Shown: positions 47,801-61,600 of the stretch, one piece after another | Layout: every line of letters begins with the position of its first letter | How positions within the stretch are numbered: the first letter of the stretch is position 1 | Source: Inia geoffrensis | Lineage: Eukaryota; Chordata; Mammalia; Artiodactyla; Iniidae | Assembly (NCBI GenBank): GCA_036417435.1 | Contig: CM070904.1 | Location: 46,569,908-46,633,907 of the forward strand | Reading direction: 5' to 3' | DNA length: 64,000 nt | Program-made: the position numbers and the translations under genes | Notes under the pieces: model-generated | Seen by the model: only the letters and a program-made list of their open reading frames with translations | Database searches by the model: none | What the model was told of the DNA's origin: nothing

Positions 47801-49160
47801 GTCAAAGTCTTATTAAACTCTTGATGTAGATTCAATCTTATTTGATTGGTACATAGTAACATAACTGTGCCAGCATTAATTAATTAGGTTTTGTATTCAA
47901 CTATTCTCAGTAATTCAGAATGATGCTCACTGGCTGAGTTCAAGAACATCTGCCTATTTTAGAGCAGTTTTTGACATAAGTAGCTTTAATAATAAATAAT
48001 ATATTAAAGATATTTAGCAACTTCTATAATATATATATGTAAAGTAGGCATAGACAAGTCATAATATGTGTTTAAAGTATAAATGTACATACATGTATGC
48101 ATATATGATGTATGTGTCAATGTATATACCCACATGTAATAGCTTGACATTAAGAAATAGAATGGTCCTTTCCACACACATACAGTACCAACACTGAAAG
48201 ACATATTGTACTTATTATAAAGGTCATACACACTCTAAGTTAAACTAGTAAATGTTCATTGCTGCTAACTTTTGTTCAATCTGCATTTAGCATAATTGTC
48301 AAGGACCATCACAAGTTTGATGTAGCTTGAGAAAGCATTTAGCAACCTAGTAAATTGTAATGAAATGTGGTACGAGTTTTCTTAGTTAAGAGCAACCCTA
48401 GGTCTTCATCAGGGAAAGAGTGAATAAAAAGATTTATGTTCAAATCACATGTTTTAAGCATTTCTGCTAAGTGCTAGTTTGCTCTTTGGTGTTTAGCCTG
48501 AAATTTAAAGCACTGAGGATTAAAAGGATTACAACATAATCTTAAATAATCCTAAATGTCATTTACAGAGAGATACTTGTAATAACTAAATAAAACCATG
48601 TGAAAGGATGGCAGTATTGTCAGGCAGCATCTGTAACATAAGCAGTGCTTCTGTCACCTTCTCTTTCCTCATGGATACGTCAAGCATTTACAAAGCTTTT
48701 CAATAGAAGTTCAGTTGAGAAAATGGTTGTAAAATAATTTATAACAATCAGTAATTTTTAAACATCTACTATCTTTTTGTTTCAAAGTTGAAGGAAAAGT
48801 TTCACTCAGGTTTCCTTCCTTCCTTTGAACATAAGGCTGTCGGAGCTAAACATTTTTGAAAGTCTGGGGAAAAGGAGTTCATGATATGGCTATCAAATAA
48901 ATAGATGACACACCTCTAAAACATTCCCAGCCTCCAAGAAGCTGCCCTCTTATTAAATATATGATGGTCCCAAGCACTGTAATTAATTCCATGCCTTTTA
49001 ATTTAGCACTAAAATATTCTTTACTCCTGTCACGTAAATTAGTTTTGCCTCCTCAAAGAATATATGAAGATAGAGACTATATCCCATACTGCATTTTAAA
49101 ACCAGAAGACTGGAAACCTTTTAACCAATTCAGTGGTTACTGCTAAGGCTAAAATTTCAT
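44873..49160. other. Intron after exon 3, no gene
   Basis: Long AT-rich intron. I note a 12-bp imperfect tandem repeat (45704-45760) and a GGAA/GAAA purine-rich patch (46035-46090). The open frame at 46716-47042 (108 codons) is hydrophobic by chance of AT-rich sequence, with no domain. Confidence 0.5.
45704..45760 (+). repeat. Short imperfect tandem repeat (AATGTATCACTT)
   Basis: The unit AATGTATCACTT occurs four to five times with small deletions (AATGTATCACTA, AATGTATCTTA, AATGTATCACTTA). Confidence 0.75.
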
Positions 49161-52100
49161 TGTTTCAATTAAAAAAAAAAAAAAGAAAAGAAATTCATTG
49201 TCATAAAAAAATTTTAAGAAATTGTGTCCACAATATAGGCTCTATATTCCAAGATGATTTCTGGAGTGTCATCTCTAGTCACTTTTTTAAATGGGGGTTA
49301 AGAATAAGAAAAATACTGTTTTCTTGGTCATTTTCATTACAACAGTAGTTGATTACTCATTTGAAATAATTAAACCTTTTCTCAGAGCCAGACGGTGACT
49401 AGGCCTCAGTTTTTCTGAGTTTCCTTTCAAATAAAATTTTCAAAAAATTTCACCCATGAACATGCAGCAGGCTCATCTACAGATTACGTGATTTAAATAA
49501 GATAATTCTACTATTAATGAATTATGGTTGATTAGAACTGTATCAATTGCCTGCCTTAAAGGCAGAAAAAAATTAAATGACTCAAGAAGATGAAAGTCTA
49601 TTTTTTTTCCTCTCACCACCAATTTATAACCTCAACAAAAACCGTGGCAAAATTTCTTGGATTTGAGATTCTTTTTCTTTTTTTTTTTTTTTTTGCATTA
49701 CACGGGCTCATTTTTAACGTATAAAAATATCTCAAGGAAGCCAATTCTGTCCCTAAAAGTAAATCTCGGCATAGATTTATCATTAATTGTATTTCTTTTC
49801 TGACTTTGGATGGAATCTTCTGACTATAATGTATATTAAACATATTCATGTAATATTTTCCATGGATATGCTTTACATTTAAACATAATTTGATAGCTCT
49901 TCCTGATCTGAATATATCTTAGCTTAAAATCTTTAAGTACTACTTAAGTTTATTGATGCGAAGATAATTTAATAACATCTTGGAAAATGTCATTTTAAGC
50001 CAAAAGGAAAACTACTGGTATTTTGCTTTTATCCATTTCCTTCTGTTAAAAGTGATGGTTTAAAATAAATCTGAGCTTTTATCAATTTTCTCTTTCATTT
50101 TTCAATGCTTGTAGTTAGACTAAATGCAAAAGGATGATTCTTCACATTCATATATGCATTAGATTTTGAGTAAAGCTGGTTTCACTTTGGAGAATTACTC
50201 ACAGTATCTTAAAAGGCATGGCATTAAAAATAAACCAGAATAAGAGCAGCATTAATGTCTAATACAGTTGGTTTTTTTAGTTTTTTCTTGTCCCCAATCA
50301 TTTTACCTACTTATTAGATATTCATCCATCATTCAGAAGGTTCAGCGGAGAGAGCACAAGAGTCTGGGGACGTGTGTTCCAGTTTTGGCGATGTCAGTTG
50401 TAACTTTATGTAGAACCCAGGGTAGGATCCCTCCTCCTGCTTACAGTTTTTCACAGCAAAGAAATAAGAGAGAAGCCTTTAACTCACCTGCCTCCCATCT
50501 GTGTTAAGGTTAAAGTGAAACAGCCCTGTATTTGAAAGCAACTCCAAAGGACTGATTTTTAACATAAATAAGATGGGGTTGTATTCATCTTCTAACCACA
50601 TCATCTCACAGTACTTTGAGAACAATTCCAGATGTGGATTTTGGAAGAAAATGGGTAGGAGAGGTATGCCTCTGTGAAATGCAATTCAGGGTCTCTGTAC
50701 TCTCTGTACTACCTTATGAACTTAACCAAGAGACTAAGATTAAATATACCATTGAAAATCTGTTCATTCATTGTCTAAGGATATGTGTCCTCAAACCTTA
50801 CTGAAATTATTTTTAATATCCTAGTCTGTAAGTAAATAGTATAATTAATGTAATATCTAATCAATACAAGTTATTTAATTAATGTCACATCCCAGTAAAC
50901 ACTTTAAGAAAAGCATTTTGCCCTGAAAGCCTCTACCAAGCTATTGAGAGCATCTTGCAAAAGGGAACTTAGAGACAAGTGCAGCTACTGTGCCCCCAAA
51001 TGAGAGACAACAGTAACTCTTTTTATTCCCCTCCTTAGATATCAGGACAGCACTTTTTTTCTGATTGAAGGGGAAGGGATATTATTTTTATGATTTTGGC
51101 TTCATTTTTACCAGTGGGATTTCACAGAAGAATTTTGATGAATGATATAATTTTTTATAATTGGGGATTTGATTTAGGAATATTAACGTTAAGGGTGTAT
51201 ATAAGACTTACTGCAAAGGAGAGAGCCTGGAGGCAGGAAATAAAATTGATTGCAAAAATCTAAGGTGAGACCCAAAGAGCATGTTAGCCTGACGGATGAA
51301 AATAGAAACAGAGACAAGTCCTTGGATGGCAAGTACGCCCCTTAAATGAAGAACATGCCTATTTGTTCAGACCGTGTTACTTGGAAACCACTGTCTTTTT
51401 TCTGGTTCAACTTTTGAGAAGTAATAAATATCTCTGTAAAAAACAGGTTTAATCTCGAGTATAGAATTAAGATACTGATACCTTGGGTGTATTATCAAAT
51501 AAAACAATAGGAAGCTTGTGTTGCCTGGTGATTCCATGAAGCATGGTAGTCTGTGAGGATATGGTCTCAGTTGCACAGCTTCTTTATTATACTAACTACC
51601 AAAGGACACAATGCTACCTCACTGTCTTCTACCTTACTGTCTTCATTTGTTTTTAAACTATCATCAAAGCAGAATGCTACTGGATGACAGTAAAGATTGA
51701 CAATAGCAATACTAGTAGATTTTAGTCCCAAATTAGCCAAGAGAACCAAGATTTTAAGGTTCCAAAATAAAATAAAATTAATCAAAATTAAAAATATAAA
51801 GAAAAAAAGAGAAAATGTCCACTTGTCTTCTTATACTTCTAATATTTTAGCAGAAGAATGGATGTGTGTTACCTAATGGGCTTATGTCACTGGTTATCTC
51901 ACTTCACATCACCTTCTGGAATAGCTGGCTCCATTGGCTCAAAGAAAAGAGTTGTCCATTTGGAATAAATTCTGGATTTTAGTTTGACACCAGGCTAAAT
52001 GCAACATGCCATTCTTCATTTATTGACATCATGATGTAAATCCTCTCCTCTTATGGAACACACTCTGTTTCTTGATGTTTTGGTAGAACTGGTATGTTGG

Positions 52101-55100
52101 TCACTGAGCCATACATGGGCTAACAGTGCATTTCCCCATGTCTGCAGAACCAGAGTGAGGCTAGCTGAGTTATGTGGTATCAAACCTGGGCCTTCATAAC
52201 ACCCACCTGAGCAAAAGCCACCACTTCCAATGGGGGATTTCATGGCATCGAAGTAGAATCAAGTGTTATGGTTTTTCCATTTGTAATTTTCCTCTTGTAA
52301 AGTACAAAAGATATTATACACTGATGCTAGCAAGACAACATTCAAACCAATTTGTATGTAAACCATTCCTTTTTCATATCTGTTTCAAAATTCTTATTTT
52401 ATATTTTAAAGGAGAACAACTGTGTTTATTTCATGATGAATATGATTTCTTTTAATAGTAAACAGGCTTTTTCCAGAAAAAGGAACGATTTAATCCCTAA
52501 AGCTGGTAAATAATACATGGGGCCAATAAATGGTATGACATTTTATAGCTTGTCCATGAGGGTGACACAGGGTGAAATAAAATTGAGTGGTTTTGGATAA
52601 TGTAGGATCACTGGCAGAGATACAGTTGATGCCATTCAGTTTTTAGAAACATAAGGTAATGAGGCTGGACCTGAAAGCAAGAGAAAAAATATATATATTC
52701 ACAGCATTTATATGCCACAAGTCACTGAGCAGGGAAAAATCTGGGCAGTGGTGAGCAAAACTCTCAAACCTCAAAGCAATGTTTAAAGCAGTATAAGAAA
52801 ATAACAAAGCAAGCATCCGTAACAAAGGTATGAAATGTACACAAGAAAAAAAGTAAGTTTAAAATTAAAGGAAGGAAAATGCCAGCATTCATACAGAACT
52901 GGAGAGGCCACTTGTAGAATCTATGCAGCCTCTCAATACATGAGTTAAATACGTTATTAAAAATTTAGTAGAAAATAAATATTCAAGAGCAAGGCTGTAA
53001 ACACTGCAGGACAGTTAAGGATTCTCTGTATTTGAGAAGGAGAGGAGGCTGTTTTTTTATCTTGACAGAATGTTGAGAAATGATCTAAGAGAAACGATGA
53101 AATGAAATGCCTGATGGTGGGGAAGGATCAGGAAGGAAGCTGTTTAAACTCTTTTCAGATAACAGATCAGTATGAGGTGATTTGACCAAGGGAGGCACAT
53201 TCACTTGGAGGCTTTAGATGAATTTCTTTTTAGTGGAGAGCTATTAGACCCTTGGCTTCATCCCACCACTTTGCCTAACATTTTATTTCCAGAACTGGGA
53301 GAAATTCTGAGTCTGACTTCCTTGGTGAACATGTGCAAACCAAAAAATATTTACAGTGGAGAAGTTAACAAATGCTGCAAACAGCCCAAAAAGGGAAAGA
53401 AACATTGATATTGAGGATTCCCTTCCTGAGTAATATAGACCTTGATAGTTTTTAGGGATTTTTTTTAAACTTGAATTTAAACAGTGCGTCATTTTTCAAA
53501 ATTCTCACACCCATGATCAAGTAGAGGAGAAGCTTCTGATATTTGAGATCTGTGATAGATTTGAAATCAATTCGTGGGAAGGGAGGTTATGAACACACTC
53601 TTTTGATGTGCAGGATGACTGATGAGGGTGGCAGGAAATTATGTGAAACCCTTCTCTTTTGACAGCTACACTGGAACATTTACAACCGCAGATGTTATTT
53701 GTCCATCAGAAAGGAAAATATTTGTTTCAAGCCACAGGCATTTTCTACCACGATATCGAAATGAAATTCGACAACAATTTAATGTTTAATGTGTGAGAAA
53801 ATAAATATTTTGGGGGGGCCCAAATTCTAGAAAGCAGATAGATCCCACAAAATATAACTAGTGACATGAAAAAAATGGCTGGCCTCATTACGAACAAATC
53901 TGTCCTTTTGCTAAAGTAAGGAGTGTTCTATTATTAACATAGGAAATCTTAGATGGACTGCACATAATGCCGCATTATTCATAAAAGCATTGCTGCCATC
54001 TGGTGGCTAGTTGGCATTTCAACACTGACTTTGCTGATTTGATTTGGCTGGGTGCTCTGCAGAGGTATTCAAAGGGGGTCTCTATTTATGTTGTTAAGTA
54101 TAAACCTGAAATCCCGTGGCCCTAGATGTTATTCATCCGATGGCAGTCCTTTCTCTCTGTCCTGTCATAGAATGGAGGATTCAGGGGAGGGAATGACACA
54201 CTTGTGTAATTTTTGTCCTGAACATGAAAGTATATTTTCCATGACTTATCTAAGGAAGTTATTCTTGGCTGTTATTGACTGATGAATTTTATCAACACTC
54301 ATTTCTGTTAGAAAATAAATATGTAGTCAAATATTAGGAAGACTTATTGAATCTAAAGATATACTATATTGCTTAAATAAGAATATATGTGAGATGTTGT
54401 AATCCCTCTTTTGGATCTAAGCATGAATTTTTTTTAAGTTACCACTTACTGAGCTTGATTTTGGAAATAACATAATTTACAGCGTCAAAAGAGAGAAATG
54501 TGTAGGGCTTCATAAAATTCAGGATTTCTTCCCAGTCATTCAATTGTTATATTGAAGAAATCTGATTAATTGTTAATGACTCAGAGACTTACGAAGTCAT
54601 CTTTCTTCATGGATTTACAAGTTAAATGACAAATATTCAGCTCATGCTGCACTTTTTATCAAAAATATAATAGTTAAAATGTAATTTAAGAAATTTTGAT
54701 GGTTCCTAAGCATCAGTGAATTAATACATTCTTAATCAGAAGCAGTAGGGTTATCTTGGCAACTTCAGTGTATGCTTTGTTTCTAATAACTGTAGAATGT
54801 CTCATTGTATGTCATGAAAATCCTGATCCTTAAAGTGTATACTTATATAGATCACAAGTCTTTAAAGATTATAGGAGATAATGAGTTAAAATTACCCCAG
54901 GAGGAAAGTTGAAGTTCAATCCTGAATTCTCAGGGATGATATTTAATAGTTAATACTCAGTTTCTACCAGCTATTTGCCTACATCTTTAAACCACCTTAT
55001 AATTTAGTAAAAGTCAGATAACAAAAGGCCATTGCACTAACTTGGGAGAATCATAATGTCAAATGCATATTATCTTTGAAAAAAAATTGTAAATGCCTGT

Positions 55101-55260
55101 TTTTAAAGTAAGACTGTGGGTTTTATTTTTAAATTCTTGGTTCAGATTTTCACTCCGTGAATGCATACTTGATAATACCCTCGATAACTACCTACTTTTG
55201 CCACTTAAAATGTTTTCTCCCTCAAAATATTTAATTTGACCCATGGAAGAACATTGCTGA
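49160..55260. other. Intronic sequence, no gene
   Basis: AT-rich, with an A-run at 49170-49184 and a T-run at about 49677-49694. A slight MIR-like likeness near 50330-50420 is too weak to call. No exon compatible with the next PH segment was found. Confidence 0.45.
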
Positions 55261-55284
55261 TTTTCCCTGGGAAGATCGCTTAAT

Positions 55285-55307
55285 CCCCTACCCCTACCCC
55301 TACCCCT
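55285..55307 (+). repeat. (CCCCTA)n short tandem repeat
   Basis: Four units CCCCTACCCCTACCCCTACC plus CCT. The complementary strand is TAGGGG repeats with four G4 runs, so it could form a G-quadruplex. Confidence 0.8.
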
Positions 55308-55829
55308 GTCTCTATTTAGGAAGAGGATATGAAAAACAACAATAAAACCTTAGAAAGAAAGTAAAATCTATAATGATTATGCCCCAGTCTCTTTCACCTA
55401 TAAGTATAAAATTTCAAGTAAATTATTTTCCTATTCAACTTGGATACAACCCTATAGTGGTTTCTAATGGCTCCATAATAGAGATGGTAGCTATGGTCAG
55501 GACGCTCCAGGCTGTAGTCATAAGTTGCTAATGTTTGTTTCAATAACATTTGCTTTTTGGCAGCTTTTACAGCTACTTAACACTAAATTCCCATTTAGCC
55601 AGGAGAATCATTCACATACTATAATGAATGATGTCACCTTAAATCCTTTAGTATGTAATTGCTGGATGTTACATTTTATAGCAGGGCATTTAATGGTGTA
55701 TTTGTTTATGCTAAATTTTATGACAGTGACAGCTGTATCTCAGTGGAGGAATGATCCATTCCTTTCATAGGAAGCTAGGTTTGAATTCTCTTTAAGCAAA
55801 CAGTTTTGCCTTATATGCCCTCTGGTTTA

Positions 55830-56350
55830 GGCAGGGTTCTCCCTCGAAGCAAAGTTAGAGACTAGGAATTTTGTAGCAAGTAGTTTATTTGCGAGGTGTC
55901 CCAGAAAGCAAGAATTCAGAACTAGAAAGGGTGAAACAGAGAAGGAGGAAAAAGCACTACAAGGAACGTTTATTGAGTGGGTCAAAGTGGCTAGGATGCT
56001 TGTCAGAATTTTCACCCAAGGATTAACAGAATGAAGCATTTGTTCATCAGCTTCTCATCCCTTTGGTTTAGGGTCACCTCGGATGGGATAATATCTTTAA
56101 ATCTTCTTGACTTTTAGGCTGCACATGTGTGTGTATGTGTGTGTCTGTGTGTGCACCAAGAAGGCTCTTTCAGGTGTCCTCCTCCTTAGACTAGAGAATA
56201 TCAGTGACAGAAAGTGAAAGATACCTGGTGCATGCTTGAGGCAAGATGAAGTCAGGACAAAGGAATGTGAAGCCGTCACAGAAATGTTTACACCAGCTAC
56301 AGCTAGAGTCACAGGGAGGATGTGAGGCAGGACACAAGAAGTATGTGATG
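55830..56350. repeat. Possible old LTR or repeat fragment
   Basis: 'TTTATTTGCGAGGTGTCCCA' and its surroundings resemble 35950-36060. A TG-rich stretch lies at 56125-56155. Family not identified. Confidence 0.3.
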
Positions 56351-56379
56351 CAATTCACTCCTTTCTGTACTCAAATTGA

Positions 56380-58440
56380 CTAGGACCTCATGTTAACCTT
56401 AATCCATTTCTGAATGTTCCAAGATGGTGGCTGGCCTCAGTTTCTTCAAAAGAGGTAGTAAAAAAGTTGTGGTGGAATAAGTTACACTCCTTTACTGCCA
56501 CTGTGTCTGAGGTCATATTTGCTATTCATCATCAACTTCTTGTACCACTCATTCTAGATTTTCCTCACCCTCAGTCAGGACTGCAACTAGTCTGTTGTGT
56601 TTGCCTTATGAGGTGAATCAGACTTTCATACCTGACGGATTTGAGCCCTTAATTTTTTGACATGGCCAGGCTCTGTTTGCTGCAGTTGACAGTTCACTGC
56701 TCTCACCAGGCACAGAAACACCAAGGCACATGTCAGTGAATTCCCCGAGTTCCTGAATCATTTCTCCAACTCCCATTGTACAGAAGCAACTTCACCTTCT
56801 CATTATAATAGGGCCAGTTATCCTCATAATTATAGCAGCTATTTTATTTGTCTGTTGGTCCACTGCTTGAGTATCCATAGTTACATAGCAGTGATTATAG
56901 CTTTAAGTTCAGTGATTCCATTACTAATCCTTGCCAGAAGCAAACTTCTCTCCCATCCCAAGAACAAGAATTTTTAATCTAGCGGAGCCAAAGCTGCAAA
57001 AGTCAAAAGCATCAATGCTGCAAATGGGTTACTACAGGAGCTACTACTGCTTCTACCTCTTGGTCCTTAGACTCATATAATCTAGCTGTTGGGGACACTG
57101 TAACATATATCAGATAATGATTCAGTATATGTATTGCATCTTGCAATACAACACCCTAACCAAACGGGGTCTAATCCCTAAGCTATCACCTTAACTGAAA
57201 CTTTAAGAAGTCATTCCATTATTCTATTAGGTTGATTGCTACCAAATAATATGTTATTTAGTAAGAACAGTGGATCCCAGGATCCACTTTCAAAGGAAGG
57301 GCTCTGATACAGTGAATTTGCTATCAGGCACCTGGTTAGTCTCTTTTAAGGACTCAGTTGTGCTTCTGCTGCTGGAAGACTGAGCAATCAGCAGTGGTAG
57401 GAGTTATATCATCCTTGGTTAGAGGCAGCCATGGTTTGGCATCTGTGCATAGTTTCCATCTTTGCTACTAGGGCCACTCCATTCATAAGTGTATTATACA
57501 AGTTCCAAGTGGCTAAAGACAAAGGTTAGAGGACTTCAACTGATTAAGTCATCTGGTGTACTTACTCTCTGGTAGACATTAACACATGAAGATGAAACAC
57601 AATGATTTGCATGTCCTGTGCCCACTCCCATGAGTCTACTGACTTCTTTATCTCCAGCCTTCCAGACTGTTTCCTTCCAGGCCTCTGACTAACAAGCAGA
57701 GTCATTCTCCACTTTCCGGAAATCAGTCTATATGCTTACCTCAGGCTACCCTGCTCTCTACAGAGTGAACAAGTCAAGTTTATTTCTTATATTTCTCCCC
57801 ATGGGAAGATTTCTCCTCACCACTTTCCTGCAGGCTCACCCCAGGGTCGGCCTATGGTGCAGCTGCAGTTCATATTTTTGGTGTTCACCAACATACTGAG
57901 CTGACCCATTCATGAATCAGGCTTGAGTTTTTTCACCCTTCATCAGTTGGCTTTTAGGAACTTCCATGAGGCCATAGGTGCAAGCTCAGGGAGAAGCACT
58001 ACTCCAATAGTGACAGACATAATGGGGCTTTGAGTCATGTGTTCATGTAACTTACTTAGGCCTTATGGACCTGCTTGGGCAGAATTCTAAATATAGCATT
58101 TCCATCCATGGATTGTTGTCCAATATTATTATTCAATGGGTTTGACAATGCCTGGCTCATCATGGGAAGCTGAAGTCACATAGTCACTTGACGTCTTGTG
58201 ATCAGGTGCTCAGTCTGTTCTAACCCAGTAATAGGCCAGGAGCTATGTTTTAGTTGGTGAGGATTTCTTTACTGAAGGAAGCAAAGCCTTCCTCCACAAC
58301 CCTGGGTGTCTTCATTGTGAGGATCTTTTTCTAAACTGCCACAAACTCCACAGCAGCATTATACTGTAATTCCTCATTGAATTTTCTGAGTCATGGGACT
58401 CAAGAGTCAAAGAGCTTGCACCATAGCCTGAGCTTGCTGC
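56380..58440 (-). mobile_element. Decayed ERVL-like (class III) endogenous retrovirus remnant, pol region
   Basis: The + strand of the right half (about 57780-58440) reads like the antisense of the reverse transcriptase/RNase H part of an ERVL-type pol gene, as found in many mammalian genomes. The left half is probably the downstream pol region. No open frame of note remains on the minus strand, so it is long dead. The recognition is from general likeness and needs a database comparison. Edges are approximate. Confidence 0.45.
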
Positions 58441-58589
58441 AGGCATTGCTAAGTTATGGATAGCCAGGCTGATGTGTGAATGACATCCAGAAATACTCCT
58501 GCTGCCTAGTGTACTGACTCGCCTGTCATGGAGGTCCAGGACTTGTGATCACATCACTGTTCAAGAATATCTAAGAGCAACCCAGATTC

Positions 58590-58678
58590 TTGATTGTAAA
58601 CAAATACAAGATTATTGTTTTAAACCACTAAATTTTGGGCTAGTTTGTTACAGAGCAACAGCTAATTGATACAAGTAA
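58590..58678 (+). repeat. Possible MLT1-type LTR end
   Basis: 'TTTTAAACCACTAAATTTTG' followed by 'GTTTGTTACAGAGCAACAGC' and 'TAATTGATACA' matches the general 3' end pattern of MaLR/MLT1 LTRs. Only the last 90 bp or so are visible. Confidence 0.4.
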
Positions 58679-58679
58679 T

Positions 58680-61600
58680 ACGCCTACAAAGAAAATTCAA
58701 TGGCATGATTTTTAGAAGAAAAAAATAACATTTGAATGTAAAATCCAGCCAGGATAAAAGGCCTTTGTAAAGGTTGTGGAAACTCAGTTCATGGTGTCAG
58801 CTTCTAATAATTAACTATCAAGCACTAGTTCCTTACAGGGTTGTAGAGAAAATGCAGGTAGTAGCATTTCATCTCATCATGTGTCTTTTCTATTACTCAG
58901 TTTGTTTATAGAAATAGCCACCTAACAAAGTTAACTTCCAGGAAAGATGCCAGGTTACACAGAACCATACCAGAGCCTCAGAATCACTTTGGGCTTTCAC
59001 CCAAAGTTTTTGCAACATTAGGTGGAGGCAACATAATTTGGCTTGAAAAGTTACAAGAGAAAAAATCACAGCAAATGCTCATGGAACAGTATGTTCAGAG
59101 TCTTCAAGATAGTATCTTTCTTGGCCTCTTAAAAATCAGAGGCTATTGTATATTTATGCTATTTTTTAAGATGGTCTGGATCAACAGGACCCAGGGTTGT
59201 CACAGGTCATTGTTAGGCCAGCAACTGTAGAGGTTCTAACCTAAAATTTGAGCCATAAGACATAAGACCAGATAGAGCTACAGTTGGAAAATCTAAATAT
59301 AGCTGAAAAGTTTTGGCACTTCAAGAGTTTCTGGGAGAAAGAAAAGAAATTTGATTTCTGTGCTGCTGATGGAAAAGCTTGCAAATGACCTAAGAAAATT
59401 ATATTTGTCATATTTTCATTGCAAATGGTATTTTTTATTTGTTCCTAAAAGTTGAAAATGACCTTCATGTTAAAAACCATTAGTTAGGAAAAAGCATGAA
59501 GTCCATGTTGCTTTGCATTTTGGAGTTAAATATTCTAGCAATTCCTTTAATTTTGAAAAATATACGCATAGAGAATGCTATTTTTTGTCCTCAGAATTTT
59601 CACAGGATATTTCAGGTCAGAAGGTATTTATTTGTGCAAGGTTAACATGTGATTCCCAGACCTACCTTCATCAATATAAATTTTAGTTTCTTTTTTTCTT
59701 CCTAAAATATGTAAATAAGAAGGTTTAATTCATTTATTTCTTTCTGTTTTTTTTTACATAATTAAACCCAAAGATAAGCATGGTATATTCTATGTTAAAG
59801 CTGCATGATACTAAGAATACACCGCTTTGGATTAAAAATTTATTTGAATTCCTTAATTAAATTAAATTTTCAATTTTCAAGAGTTTATTATTTCTAAATC
59901 TGTGTTAGGTTAACTTCAGGAACAAAAACTGATGAAAAACAGGGAATAAAGTTATTCAGTTACATCAAAGTCTAGGTTTTAAATAATTTTTTGGTAGTTA
60001 TTTTAGAAATTGTGTGTTCAGTTACTACCTTTTCACAGTACTGAGTAGAACTCCAGAATCTTGGAAAAAGTCAGTTTTCAAAAATGTCTAATTTATGTTT
60101 AAGAAATTGAATAACACTCAACTATTTCCCATTTATTCCTATTACACCCGTTGTTTCACAGTTTATTTTAAATAATTTTTCCACTCCATATAAAATGCCA
60201 TTTTGATAACACATGTTACTTTATCTTCTAAAGTCAAACAAAATTATTTTTTTCCAGTGTAACACAAATCAAATCACGGTGCAAATTTCAGTAACTGGAG
60301 AAAGTAGCTGAGCTGTTTTTCAAATGCAAGCTCTAAGAAAGTTAACTAATACTTGGGTTATGTAGAGTACTTACTTGCTATTGGTGACTAAGTAGCAATT
60401 CTACTAATTTTGCTGGAACTCCAAACAGAGTGAACTAAGGGCAGTCAGGAGTTATCATTGTAAGTAATTAGATTGCTTTTACCAAAGACATGATTTATAT
60501 ATGACATTATTTACCAAAGAAATGATGTATGTCTTTGATTACTAATTCATATTTATTATTTATTTTTTTTCACTTAGCATATGAATCTGCTAAATTTACT
60601 TATTAAAGGTGAAATATTTCTGAATTTTCTGCTTTGATGAGTCCAATCTGACTCAGGGGCAGAGAGATGTAAGAGGGATCACTTCTTAAGTTACTTTGTG
60701 TAGGATTTCCATTATATCAACAAAATCCTTACACTTATTTTTCTCCCATAAACTTTGCTTAGTATTCACTCATGTTTCCAAATAAATAAAATATCTATAA
60801 TGATTTAATGAAGTAAACATTAACAGAATGATACAAAGGACCAAATGGCATCAGGGTTTTGACTTACCATACTTCAATTTATGGCCCCTGTATCATCCAG
60901 GATAGACTTTAGGAACAAATTTCTGTTGCTCAGCTCTGTACTGTCTTCATTCTGGGTCCCAGGTTGAAGGAATAGCCTCTGTCTCTAACAGATATGACAA
61001 GCTACATGCTAGCCTTTAAGCTCCTGTCTGAAAGTGGCATATGTCAGGTCTGTCTTCATTTCATGGGACCAAGGAAGTCACACAGCCAGGAGACCACACA
61101 CTATAATCCTCCCATGTGCAGGGCCACTGCAGGGAGATGCACTGTCATAAATGGTAACTAATAATAGAGTCTACCACAATCCCTACACAACTACATATTC
61201 AACTCACTTGACATAACCTGCCCGATCTAAAGGGTTGTTGTTGTTCTTTAAATGGAGTAACATTTCATCAAGCCATTCTAGAGATAAAAAACATTTAACA
61301 TAATTGATTGCGTATTTGTAATTGATGGTGACATAGTGACTTATTTAAAAGAACCATTCAGCTTCTTTGATAAAGACTGTTGAGTATGAAACTAGAGTTC
61401 AAGTTATTCAACAACACATGACAACCTGCATACTAATTCATATCTATTTTAAATTAGTTCAAAAGTTTTGAGAATATAGAAAATGTGTATCAATAATTAT
61501 TTAAGTCCAAGTCAGATGCATGAATTATAGGAGCTAAAGGTCAAAGAATTCAGAGTTAAATAAATACTTTATGAGGGTGTCAAAAATGAGGTGAGGGTTG

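Noticed and set aside
53665..53756. Acceptor-like TTTTGACAG followed by about 30 open codons
   Set aside because: No match to the expected ARHGAP15 continuation, no GT donor at the end, and a stop soon after.
55285..55307. Interstitial telomere sequence
   Set aside because: The unit is CCCCTA rather than CCCTAA, and only four copies are present.
60257..60310. Sequence with an acceptor-like CAG and a frame reading ITVQISVTGES, superficially like the next PH exon
   Set aside because: It meets a stop codon after 17 codons and has no donor in the right place.
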